From positions 1 to 22,587 of the IMG/VR virus record IMGVR_UViG_3300006641_000196: a stretch of 22,587 bases of DNA, one strand, 5' to 3'. The DNA is from a virus. The translations under genes and the position numbers were made by a program. Shown piece by piece: positions 1-9,031 of this stretch. The notes under the pieces are model-generated. The model had not been told where the DNA came from. It saw only the letters and a program-made list of their open reading frames with translations, and did no database searches. Each line of letters opens with the position of its first letter. The first letter of the stretch is position 1.

Positions 1-41
1 TATTCTATATAACTGAATGTTTTTTGACAAAGTTAATTTTA

Positions 42-2018
42 TTAATTTGTAAAAGCTCTTATGAATACTCTCAATCCAGAAGGTACTGAGCTATCGGTAT
101 ACTGTATAGTATCATTTCCGCTATTATAAATAAAATCTACCCCATTAACTTGATCTACACCATTAAGAGAACTATATACATAGTTTAGGCTAGCAGGACT
201 ATTAGCACTTACTCTAACAAAGAAACAATTACTAGTTCCTGAACTCACATTAGTATTATACCTAGGCTGAAGATTTAATCCTAAAGCGCTATCTACGTAG
301 GCTTTAGTAGCAGCATTACTAGCGCTTGTAGGAGGTCCTGACAGAGTTAACTCACCTGTCATAGTATCTCCTGCTTTAGATACCTTAGCACTGACATTAC
401 TTTGAACGGAGTTCAAATTAGCGTTTAAACTGGTATAAGTATTAAAATCATTAGCTAAAGCAGCTAAATATGTAGTATAATCATTACCTCTAGCAGAAAG
501 TAGAGTAGCTCCATCATTGGCTAAGGCAGCTAAATATGTTACGTGATCATTCTGATGAGCTGTTAAGAGTGTGGCTCCGTCATTGGCTAAGGCAGCTAAA
601 TATGTTACGTGGTCATTCTGACGAGCCGTTAAGAGTGTGGCTCCGTCATTGGCTAAGGCAGCTAAATACGTTACGTGGTCATTCTGACGAGCAGAAAGTA
701 GAGTAGCTCCATCATTTGCAGCTAATGTAGAATAAGTATTCCAATCATTACTACGCGCAGTTAGTAAGGTAGCTCCATCATTAGCGGCTAAAGTAGAATA
801 TGTAGACCAATCATTAGCTTGATAGTCTATAGTTCTAGCTATGTCATCAGCTGATGTTAAAGTACCTACTCCAACTCTAAACTTAGAGACAGATGCAGAA
901 GCATAAATTAAATTAGCTAATAATGCGCTACTAGTTCCTGCTACTTGAATACCAGAGCCTTCAGCCAATGCATCTGTGCTATTCCAATTTATAATTATAG
1001 TTTTATCTTCGGTAGAGATATTTGATACATTTGCAGTAACGCTATCTCCTAGTATAAATAAATTACCTTCGATTACTAAATCTCTAGCAAAAGTTTTATT
1101 ACTTGTAAATTTTACTGTAGAATCATTGATAATAGCATTGTAAGTATTATAATCATTACTTCTTGCAGTTAATAAAGTAGAATGATCGTTACCTTGCGCA
1201 CTATTCCACGTTGCAAGGTCATTAGCATGCGCGGATAAAAGAGTAGAATGATCATTGCCTTGCGCACTATTCCACGTTGCAAGGTCATTAGCACGCGCGG
1301 ATAAAAGAGTAGAATGATCATTACCCTGTGCGCTATTCCACGTTGCAAGGTCATTAGCATGCGCGGATAGAAGAGTAGAGTGATCATTACCACGTGCTGT
1401 GGCTAAAGTAACTCCATCGTTTGCTTGAGCAGCTAGATAAGTATTATAGTCATTAGCAGCAATTTGTAGATAAGTATTATAATCATTAGCAAAATACCAA
1501 TTATTAGCAGTTGCTACGTTAGCCACAGCGTTAGGAGAAACAGTTAATCCTAAAACCTCTAAGTTACCAGTTATAAAAACATCTCCTGTTGTTATAGAAC
1601 TACCTCTAACGCTTAATAGATAAGCATTAGCTGTTGGTAATATAGTTTGATTAGTTCTTCCGATACTAATACTATTACTAGAAATTAATAAACCAGGTCC
1701 GCCAGTAGTTGATTCTATGCTAAATACGTTTTCTGGTCTAGTCAAAACTATTGTAGAATATACTCCATATTTGAACAGCCCAGTACCATTTACAAAATAA
1801 TTAGTAATTGAAAATTTACTATTGGCAGTATAACCATAAGCATTAGCGTTTGAGTCAAACCAACTATAGAAACTGCCTACATTAGCAGAATTAACACTTA
1901 TATTAGAGAATATGTTTGACCCGGCTAGATGTCTAGATTCAATAGCAGCATTAGCTATTTGAGAAGAACCAATTACATTACTTCCAATTACTGAACTTGT
2001 TATTTTAGTTAATGCCAT
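42..2018 (-). CDS. Tail fibre / appendage protein with hendecad-repeat stalks
   Basis: Structural protein of 658 residues, probably a trimeric fibre or side appendage at the tail tip. The N-terminus (about 1-50) is Ile/Ala/Ser-rich (SSVIGSNVIGSSQIANAAI), a style common at the start of phage fibres. A first stalk (residues 178-298) has an Asn-Asp pair every 11 residues, eleven times. A globular module (about 308-395) includes GNLFILGDSVTAN, EDKTIIINWN and GSGIQVAGTSSA, a pattern seen in other phage fibres. A second stalk (402-533) has twelve more 11-residue units. Next comes the common fibre motif KAGDTMTGELTLSG...NAATKAYVD (548-576), then a C-terminal domain of about 80 residues that may touch the receptor. 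The ATG has an AAGGAG 6 nt upstream, overlapping the stop codon of the gene before it. Function is inferred from motifs and position; receptor and exact location are unknown. Confidence 0.85.
   Translation of the reverse strand: MALTKITSSVIGSNVIGSSQIANAAIESRHLAGSNIFSNISVNSANVGSFYSWFDSNANAYGYTANSKFSITNYFVNGTGLFKYGVYSTIVLTRPENVFSIESTTGGPGLLISSNSISIGRTNQTILPTANAYLLSVRGSSITTGDVFITGNLEVLGLTVSPNAVANVATANNWYFANDYNTYLQIAANDYNTYLAAQANDGVTLATARGNDHSTLLSAHANDLATWNSAQGNDHSTLLSARANDLATWNSAQGNDHSTLLSAHANDLATWNSAQGNDHSTLLTARSNDYNTYNAIINDSTVKFTSNKTFARDLVIEGNLFILGDSVTANVSNISTEDKTIIINWNSTDALAEGSGIQVAGTSSALLANLIYASASVSKFRVGVGTLTSADDIARTIDYQANDWSTYSTLAANDGATLLTARSNDWNTYSTLAANDGATLLSARQNDHVTYLAALANDGATLLTARQNDHVTYLAALANDGATLLTAHQNDHVTYLAALANDGATLLSARGNDYTTYLAALANDFNTYTSLNANLNSVQSNVSAKVSKAGDTMTGELTLSGPPTSASNAATKAYVDSALGLNLQPRYNTNVSSGTSNCFFVRVSANSPASLNYVYSSLNGVDQVNGVDFIYNSGNDTIQYTDSSVPSGLRVFIRAFTN
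453..716 (-). repeat. Four 66-bp tandem repeats inside the fibre gene (stalk 2)
   Basis: Four related 66-bp units encode the 22-residue block NDGATLLTARQNDHVTYLAA plus LA (protein residues 435-522). The middle copies are almost identical at the DNA level and the flanking copies have drifted. The period equals that of stalk 1, but the unit sequence differs, so the two arrays look separately amplified from a common 11-residue ancestor. Confidence 0.88.
1191..1388 (-). repeat. Three 66-bp tandem repeats inside the fibre gene (stalk 1)
   Basis: Three nearly identical 66-bp units encode three 22-residue blocks of the type NDHSTLLSAHANDLATWNSA plus two residues (protein residues 211-276). Only a few bases differ between units. 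The 66-bp period is two 11-residue hendecads, so unit gain or loss would keep the frame and change stalk length. Confidence 0.9.
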
Positions 2019-2027
2019 TGATTCTCC

Positions 2028-2945
2028 TTATCTAACATCGGGCAACATGCTTCCGTACATATTAGTCCCATCAGATACAAATGAAAACATATCTCTTCTA
2101 CTAGCTGTAGTAGTAAGAGTAGGAGCGACTCCTGCCGGCCATTTAAATACACTATTCCAGTTTAGAGTGCGACCGCCTACCCCGTCTTGTATAACATGAA
2201 GTATGTAAGTTCCTACTCTCATATTACCGGGAGCCGCAACAGTCCTATTACCTCCAAGAGTTACAGTTGCTACTTGTCCTAAAAATAGATCCCAAGATAT
2301 AGTAGCCCCATCTGTAAGAGTCTGTGTAGAGGCGTTCGCATAAGCAGTATTATATGAACCATATACTGTAAGTTGATGGTTACTGCTAAGAGTAGTGCTA
2401 CCTACAGTTAGTTTACCATCGGTGTTAAATTTTAAGTTACCGCCTGTTGCTAATTTTGCATCAGTTATTGCAGAGTCTGCCACGATGGTAGAAGTTACAG
2501 AACCAGTCGGCGGCACTCCTACATCTACTATAAAAGGGCTACTGTTAGAATATTTCATATACATTCTAGCATTAGCAGCAGGTCCGCCCGTATATGTAGT
2601 GCTAAAGAATTCACCTATCTCATAAGTTCCTATATTAGCAACAGCATGTACTAAGTCTTTTTCTATACGATATCCTATACCGTATCTAGAAAGATTTTGT
2701 CCTAAAACAGAATTTTTATTGAAATTACTATCTACCTTATAAAGGGCTCCAGTTGTTGCATCTACATACAACATACCATTTGGAGGAGCGGTAGCTCCTC
2801 CTTCGTATGTTATATTTGTAGAGTTAGGTATGCCAGAACTATAAAAATTTTGTAATAAAGCAAACAGAGTTTCATTTATTTGAATTCTAGCAGTTCCTAA
2901 AGAGGTGCTCGATGTAGGTGTTGAAAATGTATTTGAACTTGGCAT
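2028..2945 (-). CDS. Tail-tip / fibre-associated structural protein
   Basis: Structural protein of 305 residues. The first 45 residues are Ser/Thr-rich. Residues 46-72 (YEGGATAPPNGMLYVDATTG, then ALYKV) resemble a small repeat found in phage appendage proteins. Residues 152-172 have the linker style VADSAITDAKLATGGNL. The C-terminal domain (about 208-300) has the pattern TLTDGATISWDLFLGQVATV, LGGNRTVAAPGN, YILHVIQD, RTLNWNSVFKWP and FSFVSDGTNMYG, which I recognise as a widespread C-terminal domain of phage fibre proteins. It starts 3 nt after the preceding stop and has GGAG about 8 nt before the ATG. It lies between the distal gpJ-like protein and the long fibre, so it is probably a short fibre, adaptor or collar of the tail tip. 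A specific role cannot be assigned. Confidence 0.75.
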   Translation of the reverse strand: MPSSNTFSTPTSSTSLGTARIQINETLFALLQNFYSSGIPNSTNITYEGGATAPPNGMLYVDATTGALYKVDSNFNKNSVLGQNLSRYGIGYRIEKDLVHAVANIGTYEIGEFFSTTYTGGPAANARMYMKYSNSSPFIVDVGVPPTGSVTSTIVADSAITDAKLATGGNLKFNTDGKLTVGSTTLSSNHQLTVYGSYNTAYANASTQTLTDGATISWDLFLGQVATVTLGGNRTVAAPGNMRVGTYILHVIQDGVGGRTLNWNSVFKWPAGVAPTLTTTASRRDMFSFVSDGTNMYGSMLPDVR

Positions 2946-2948
2946 TAC

Positions 2949-5900
2949 TTATGCTCCATCTGCTTTAATATCTACGGTAATACCTGTAACAGATACTCCA
3001 TTGCTAGAATAGTATAGAGATATGCCGCATTGATTATTAGTTTTACCAGTAATAATTGGTACTACTGGATTTGTACCAGACGTTTGACTAACTGTTAGAG
3101 TAGGGACTACAGTAAATCCAGCAGCACCGTAATCTATAGTAGTATTACTAGAATTTATCGTATTACTAGTAGAAAATACTTTTCTAGTTAAGTTAACTGC
3201 ATATCTAAGCTTATCCAATATAGTAGACACTTGTCCGGGTTTGGAATTTACTATAGAAACTCTAAGTTGGAAATGTCTAAAAGTAATATCAGATTCAGTT
3301 AAAGGAACCAAACCATCGTTGGTTGCAAATCCTACGAAAGCATTAGTATTAACTTGATTATTACCAGAGTAATAAACATTACTAGCAGTTGAATATCTTA
3401 AGTCTACGTTGTAAGATATAGAATTACTTGGCCCCTCAAAAGTAGATGTTAATCTGTCATTATACTGTGTTAAATTAACTAATGCATAAGAAGTAGCACT
3501 TCCACTTAAATTAGCTAATATATTGCTACCTGTAGACACTCCATTTGCAAAATAAGTATTACTAAATTGAATTATGCCTAAAGAAGAATTTGTCACACTA
3601 AGTATAAGGGCATAACTATTAGCGTTTGATACATCATTAACAAACTGTCCATAGTTCCATATAGCATAAACATTACCACTAGGACCTCCGCTTGTCAATG
3701 TTTTATTATCTGTATCATACGTTGCTATATTTAAAAACGTTGTAAGAGCGCTATCTTGAAAAAATCCAGGACTTTGTAAGGCGTCAGATACCCCAACGAG
3801 AACATTTTCTTTAAAATCATTATATGTTGAAGTAACACTTTGAATAACGTTTACACTAGATACTAACCTGCCAGTAATAAGTTGTCCTAAATCTCTTATT
3901 TGAGTATAATATACCGCATTAGCAGACGCATTAAGATCTGTAACGCCTACACCAACAGTAAATCCTGTAGAAGTACCATTAGAGTTATCAACTATACTTC
4001 TACCTGCTCCTGCTATTCCTCCATGAACAGAATTAGCAAAACTTGGATAATAATATTCAAAATAATTATTGTTAGTAGATCCAGATATATAATCATTTGC
4101 ACCTGGATTATCCTCGCTGAACGCTCTAAAAGTAAATAGACTAGCTGGTCGTATAGTAGTTATAGTGTATACAGCTATATCAGATGCTTCACACTGATTA
4201 CCTGTTGTATCTCTAGTTCTTAATAAGTAAGTAAAAGTACCATACTCTCTAACAGGCGCATTTAAGAAACTTACGTTAGCAAAAGCAGATCCTATACTTG
4301 TTGAGGATTCCCAGTTAGATTCTGTGACAGAACTATAAGTTCCTGTTAATTGTTTTATCTCAAATTGATATAAGTCTATTTCTAGAGGATCACCGTTTTG
4401 ATCTCTAGGAACTGTCCAAGAGAATAAAATTTGATCTCCAAGTTGACTGGCTGAAAAACGGGTTACTCCGTCTGGTTTAGCAGTTTTACCCACTATATCT
4501 GCTGAGGTTTCTGTAGTAATACCTCTGATATCATTATTAAGAGGTGTAACTCTAGCATAAAAACGATAATTACCAGCAGAGGCACCTCTTTCTATATTAT
4601 CAATCTTAAAATATAATTTTCCGTCTTCTGCTATACCGCTAGCAGACACTTTTACAGTAGTATAAGTAAGCAGATCAGCTCCAGAACTATTATCTTCTAT
4701 TTTATAAGATATTTCATAGTCTGTAACAGATTGATTAACTATAGGAGTAAAATTTATAGTAGCTCTAACAGCAATACCAACTTGTTTATCTCTGTAAAGA
4801 GATTCAGATATTTGTAAATCTGTTACTTTTCCTATCGGTAAAGTATCAATATTTACCTGTTTAGTAGAATATGCGCTTTTTCTATTAAAACTATTCTTAT
4901 TTCTAGCTCTTACAACATAACTTCCTGGGGCTATGTTTTTTATCTTTCCTTCTTTACTTATGTCTAAGGATTCAAAAGTTTTACTTAAACTTACGTTATA
5001 TACTTTATAAGATCCTAATTCGTAAACTCCTGGATATATTGTGTTGTCATAGTCCAAAGTGAATGTATTAGCTGTAGCATTCAAATTTCCTACAGTGCCT
5101 TGAATATCATTAGATATATTTACGCCCGTAACTCCAGATATATTAGCAGTAAGCGATGTAGCAAATTTAACTCTGTAAATACAATTAGTAGTTAAATAGG
5201 AGTTATAACTAGGGCTTGAAGGATTGTAACTAGTCTCAGAAACAGCATAGATATTACCAGAAAATAAAGAAATATTATCTCCCGGTTCTATGATAGGGAC
5301 AGTATAGTGGTTTGTTCTTACGGTAAGAACTTTTCCAGTTCCAGTCTGGACAGTAATATTAGATTTACTATCCCAAGTAAAAACACCTTGAGCTTGTTCT
5401 TGGTTATCAATATATACTGAAATTGCAGTCTTATATCTTGGTACTATGTTTATATTAACAGTAGAAGATCCTGCAACAGCTATAGCCTCAATATTAAAAG
5501 TCTTTGTAAATATATGTGAATATCCTTCTAGATACACGCTATTATTATTAAATTTAGTCTGATCTAAAAGTTGACTTATTTTTAGGTAGAAAGGAGGCTC
5601 AGGTAAACTATCTAATAAGAAAGTCTCTGGGTGGTTAGCGCTTACACTATTATTAACCTTTAAAGTATTATTACTTAAGTTAAAACTCTCTATAGGCATA
5701 CTAATCTGCGTTACAATAGGATTATATCCTACATGTCCTATATCTGCACCCGTATCTGTTTTCTCATTAATAGGTATTCCTACATAATCAATACCCTTTA
5801 GGTTACCAAAAACAGCAGGGTCATCATTAACTAATAATACATTTTTATTAAAGTTTAAGTCTATTGCACTAGCTAATCCAGTAACAGTAAATTCTAAGTT

Positions 5901-6068
5901 ACCATTTTTTATAGTTCTATCTCCAGTAACATCTACTCTATTTACTGATGTGCATAACAGAGGTATAGATCCTAGAAGGGTATTAAATCCATTTTTGCCT
6001 ACCAGAGCTACTCCGATACCATTAGATATATTAGAAGTATTTTCTACGGTTATTGTTTTATATGCCAT
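2949..6068 (-). CDS. Distal gpJ-like tail-tip protein with fibronectin-III-like domains
   Basis: Large structural protein of 1039 residues encoded directly after the gpJ-like hub gene, with a TAATG junction (1-nt overlap), so translation is probably coupled. AAGG lies about 9 nt before the ATG. Residues 1-390 are beta-rich with no recognised family. Two fibronectin-III-like segments lie at about 411-530 and 531-640 (PDGVTRFSASQLGDQILFSW, LYQFEIKQL, TYLLRTRDTTGN). The C-terminal third is Ser/Asn/Thr-rich and ends in a beta-rich domain (YGAAGFTVVPTLTVSQTSG). In lambda-type phages such FN3 domains form the distal part of gpJ itself, so I infer that the hub is split here into two polypeptides. 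It likely projects from the hub towards the host. An independent central fibre is an alternative. Confidence 0.8.
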   Translation of the reverse strand: MAYKTITVENTSNISNGIGVALVGKNGFNTLLGSIPLLCTSVNRVDVTGDRTIKNGNLEFTVTGLASAIDLNFNKNVLLVNDDPAVFGNLKGIDYVGIPINEKTDTGADIGHVGYNPIVTQISMPIESFNLSNNTLKVNNSVSANHPETFLLDSLPEPPFYLKISQLLDQTKFNNNSVYLEGYSHIFTKTFNIEAIAVAGSSTVNINIVPRYKTAISVYIDNQEQAQGVFTWDSKSNITVQTGTGKVLTVRTNHYTVPIIEPGDNISLFSGNIYAVSETSYNPSSPSYNSYLTTNCIYRVKFATSLTANISGVTGVNISNDIQGTVGNLNATANTFTLDYDNTIYPGVYELGSYKVYNVSLSKTFESLDISKEGKIKNIAPGSYVVRARNKNSFNRKSAYSTKQVNIDTLPIGKVTDLQISESLYRDKQVGIAVRATINFTPIVNQSVTDYEISYKIEDNSSGADLLTYTTVKVSASGIAEDGKLYFKIDNIERGASAGNYRFYARVTPLNNDIRGITTETSADIVGKTAKPDGVTRFSASQLGDQILFSWTVPRDQNGDPLEIDLYQFEIKQLTGTYSSVTESNWESSTSIGSAFANVSFLNAPVREYGTFTYLLRTRDTTGNQCEASDIAVYTITTIRPASLFTFRAFSEDNPGANDYISGSTNNNYFEYYYPSFANSVHGGIAGAGRSIVDNSNGTSTGFTVGVGVTDLNASANAVYYTQIRDLGQLITGRLVSSVNVIQSVTSTYNDFKENVLVGVSDALQSPGFFQDSALTTFLNIATYDTDNKTLTSGGPSGNVYAIWNYGQFVNDVSNANSYALILSVTNSSLGIIQFSNTYFANGVSTGSNILANLSGSATSYALVNLTQYNDRLTSTFEGPSNSISYNVDLRYSTASNVYYSGNNQVNTNAFVGFATNDGLVPLTESDITFRHFQLRVSIVNSKPGQVSTILDKLRYAVNLTRKVFSTSNTINSSNTTIDYGAAGFTVVPTLTVSQTSGTNPVVPIITGKTNNQCGISLYYSSNGVSVTGITVDIKADGA

Positions 6069-9031
6069 TACGATATGCCTTGTGCCAGCACTATTTCAGA
6101 GGGTTTAGCTAATTCCATTTCTGTAGCAATAGAAATTGGGTATCCGGTAGTATCAGTAGATGCATAAATCTCTAAGTCATACTGTACTGATCCATCTAAA
6201 TTCTTTATAGGTCTAGGTATTACTTTTAATATAGGTGCAGGAGGTGGTATTAGAGGATTAGCTGTATCGGTATATTTAACAGGAACGTAACTAATAATGC
6301 TATCAGAATCTGTATATACGTTAGATACATATTCTGTAGCAGTTATAGTAACTAACTCATCAGTATCTCTTTCTACGTTTACTATCTTAAATAGTTTATC
6401 ATTAGTGTTGGTATAGTAATTAGAAGGATCTACCTCTCCTAAAGACCATATATCACCTTTTACGGGAACATTATTAGAAGTAAAAGTACTAAAAGAAGCA
6501 AATGTTCTAGTTTGTGGTTTGTATACTTTTTGAACTGTAAGTTCAATAAGGTCTATGCCTGCATTAACATTAGAACTAGATACAGAACTATAAGTATTAT
6601 TACATATATACAACTCTACTCTCTCTGTCTCTCTATTAATTACTCTCAAAGCTATGGGTTTAGTGTTCCCAGTTATGACAGAACCTGTAATAGCGGGACT
6701 AGTAAAGTGTTCTAGTATTACATTTCCAGTAGCTGTAGTAGCGTTAGCAAATACTCTTCCTCCGTAACCCCAAGCTATACCTCCTATTCTTTGAGATACT
6801 GCTATAACATCTCCAATGGTAGAGGTCATACCTTCAGCAGGCGTTTTAAAAGTAGCCTTTCTTCTGACATATTTGCTAGATGCTAATAAATACTGCCCAA
6901 ACCTCATTGCCTGACTTCGTCTATCACAACCAGGTAAATCTATAGATTTTACATTTTCTATAGAATTAAGCTCAGATATAGCGGTAGGGTCGTCTATTCT
7001 TACTAACTCTCTACGAGAATGATTTCTAGGCTCAAGATAAGATACCTCTACGCCTGTTAAAATTTCTGACTCTCTGATACCACTAATTAGTAAAGAGTTT
7101 TTTAAGATATTTGTCTCATTATATACAGCTACGGGTATTTCATCAGGAAGATCTACATTTAAGGAGATCTTTCCGCCAGAGTAGAACAGGATACCTCTAA
7201 ATATAGCAGTAATCTGATTAATAATATCCATAACTTGTTTTTGGCTGTTAAGAGATATATTACAAGTAAATCTGCGCTCTATGATCTGAGTCCCTAAACT
7301 AACTCCAATTTGATTTTCTCTTACTGTGGTAAATTTACCTCTAGGTTTACTTCTAAAGGTGCCGTCTGCATATCCAGTGACTCCTGTAAATCTACCTGTC
7401 TTAGGGTCAACTGCATCACAATATTGAGCTATCTTGTAGAATTTAAACTTATCTATGTTACCTTCTGGTATTCCTAATCCGTAAGACTGGTTAGTTAATA
7501 AATCATATAGAACCCATATAGGATTCTGAGTCCATTTATAGACGAAAGTACCATCCCAGGATCCTTTATAAATTATGGGATTAGCTTCTGTAAGCTGAGT
7601 AGAAGATCCTGGATTTTCTAAGCTATATCCACAAGTAGTGTAAGAAAGAGCGCCAGAAGTAGGAGTTTCTAACTCTCTCCAATCAATTTCTCCTGTAGCT
7701 AATACAGGTTGATTATAATTACTAGGAACCTTTATTATAAGGCCTTTTACAAGCGAAGTAACAGTAGGAATAGAGCCTGAATATTCAGCAGTAGATTTTA
7801 AAGCAAATCCTAGCAGTGCTGTTCTAGGATAGACTTGTTTAGAGTTTTTTATCTCATCCCATCCAACAAACTGTATAGTATCTTGTATTTTAGAGCTATC
7901 TGAATCATCAGTAATTTTTTCAATTTTAAACTGATATCCGTTTCCACTCTTGACATTATCAGGTATAATAGCTGAGATTTGAAATTTAAAATTAGTATTA
8001 GTTTTTCCTGATATAGTTTTTTCTATTATTAAATCAGCCCCGTTTTCGTCTTTAAGTATATTAGCTCCTGTATAGTCATAAATAGTTATTTTAACACCTA
8101 CAGAGTAACCACTGACATTACCGTTGTTATCCATACTTTGTAGCCCAGAGATTAAGAAATTAAATTCTAAGCTATCCCAGGCGCTTTGACTTGTGTTTTG
8201 TGTAATAACTACTTTAGGTATACTCTCTAAATTACCCTTTTTAAGACTTACTGGGGAGTTTAGTCCTTGAGGTGTTACAGTTTTACCAGCAAATCTACCT
8301 AAACTAGCTGGCAATCCTTTACCCGTAACTGTCCCTGTTGACTGTGCCGTATAGAATAGTTCAGTATTTACAGTTCCGTCACCATCTATTTTTATTAAGT
8401 CGTCTATAGTAGATTCGTTAAATTCTATATCTTGAGGTCCATTAGGATTAATACGATATACTGGTCCCTCTCCTAAAGCTAAAGTGCCGAAGAAAATATC
8501 AGTAGAAAATAGAGAATTAGGCGCCTCCACAGCAGGAGCTGGAGAAGCTCCTTTTCCTCCGCCCTTATTATGCACGCGAATGCCGTTGGCTATATAGGTA
8601 TGATCATTTTCTACAGTAAAATTATATACTTTACTTTTACCTATATTTTTAATACCAATAATAGGTCTATAATATCCTAATCTATCAACTAAGACATCAT
8701 CTATTTGTAAATTACCTATAGCTGTAAAAGCCATATTCTCATTTAAAACCCAGTGATTAGGTGTTATTTTAAAACTACCATTCCAAAAAGAAATATCTAC
8801 TAGCTCATCTTCATCGTGCTCGAATATTTGAATGACTTTATTCTCTGATAGTTTACCATAATGATCAAAGCTAATTACTATATCATTTACTCGTATTTCT
8901 TCAATAGGTTTATTACCGCCAGGAATATCTATAAGGGTTCCTGCCGCGAAGCATCCTCCTTTACCTCCAGAGATAAAGGGCACATATCTACCGTTTATAA
9001 TATAGTAAGATTTATACATAGCTTGATACAT
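6068..9031 (-). CDS. gpJ-like tail-tip hub / host-specificity protein with inserted Hint domain
   Basis: Protein of 987 residues that forms the tail-tip hub. Residues 27-155 are an intein-like Hint domain, described separately. From 156 on the protein follows lambda gpJ: a Lys/Gly-rich start (KGGGKG), then LALGEGPVYRINPNGPQDI, a beta-rich region, KQVYPRTALLGFAL, GLIIKVPSNYN, SWDGTFVYKWTQNPIWVLYD, IAQYCDAVDP, and DLPGCDRRSQAMRFGQYLLA. These match the order of conserved gpJ blocks as I remember them. No FN3 domains follow; they appear in the next gene. The ATG at 9031 overlaps the upstream gene by 20 nt and has AGGTGA about 8 nt before it. A second in-frame ATG (9019) would give an 8-nt overlap identical in sequence to that of the preceding junction, so residues 1-4 are uncertain. 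Confidence 0.93.
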   Translation of the reverse strand: MYQAMYKSYYIINGRYVPFISGGKGGCFAAGTLIDIPGGNKPIEEIRVNDIVISFDHYGKLSENKVIQIFEHDEDELVDISFWNGSFKITPNHWVLNENMAFTAIGNLQIDDVLVDRLGYYRPIIGIKNIGKSKVYNFTVENDHTYIANGIRVHNKGGGKGASPAPAVEAPNSLFSTDIFFGTLALGEGPVYRINPNGPQDIEFNESTIDDLIKIDGDGTVNTELFYTAQSTGTVTGKGLPASLGRFAGKTVTPQGLNSPVSLKKGNLESIPKVVITQNTSQSAWDSLEFNFLISGLQSMDNNGNVSGYSVGVKITIYDYTGANILKDENGADLIIEKTISGKTNTNFKFQISAIIPDNVKSGNGYQFKIEKITDDSDSSKIQDTIQFVGWDEIKNSKQVYPRTALLGFALKSTAEYSGSIPTVTSLVKGLIIKVPSNYNQPVLATGEIDWRELETPTSGALSYTTCGYSLENPGSSTQLTEANPIIYKGSWDGTFVYKWTQNPIWVLYDLLTNQSYGLGIPEGNIDKFKFYKIAQYCDAVDPKTGRFTGVTGYADGTFRSKPRGKFTTVRENQIGVSLGTQIIERRFTCNISLNSQKQVMDIINQITAIFRGILFYSGGKISLNVDLPDEIPVAVYNETNILKNSLLISGIRESEILTGVEVSYLEPRNHSRRELVRIDDPTAISELNSIENVKSIDLPGCDRRSQAMRFGQYLLASSKYVRRKATFKTPAEGMTSTIGDVIAVSQRIGGIAWGYGGRVFANATTATGNVILEHFTSPAITGSVITGNTKPIALRVINRETERVELYICNNTYSSVSSSNVNAGIDLIELTVQKVYKPQTRTFASFSTFTSNNVPVKGDIWSLGEVDPSNYYTNTNDKLFKIVNVERDTDELVTITATEYVSNVYTDSDSIISYVPVKYTDTANPLIPPPAPILKVIPRPIKNLDGSVQYDLEIYASTDTTGYPISIATEMELAKPSEIVLAQGIS
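8567..8953 (-). other. Hint (intein-like, BIL type) domain within the gpJ-like protein
   Basis: Residues 27-155 of the hub protein. Block A is CFAAGTLI with Cys27 as first residue, followed by KPIEEIRVNDIVISFD. Block B is ITPNHWV with the TxxH pair Thr90/His93. Block F is VENDHTYIANG and block G ends with His154-Asn155. There is no homing endonuclease insertion, so this is a mini-Hint of 129 residues. The residue after Asn155 is Lys156, not Cys, Ser or Thr, as in A-type bacterial-intein-like domains. The flanks are both Gly/Lys-rich (SGGKGG before, KGGGKG after). All residues for N-S shift and Asn cyclisation are present, so cleavage is chemically plausible; efficient splicing is less certain. 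Confidence 0.9.

Noticed and set aside
1-41. Start of a further gene or a terminator left of the fibre gene
   Set aside because: Only 41 bases are visible after the stop codon. I see no hairpin with a T tract and no ribosome site with a start codon.
453-1388. A CRISPR-like array
   Set aside because: The repeats are contiguous 66-bp in-frame coding units without unique spacers, and they encode a regular protein stalk.
1169-1393. A second minus-strand frame with a repeated pattern (MLMTLQRGIV)
   Set aside because: It is an alternative frame of the 66-bp repeats in the fibre gene. The repeats keep it open; the pattern comes from the period, not from coding selection.
8567-8953. A fully splicing intein
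   Set aside because: The residue after the terminal Asn is Lys, not Cys, Ser or Thr, so normal protein splicing cannot be claimed. I describe it as an intein-like Hint domain whose likely activity is cleavage.
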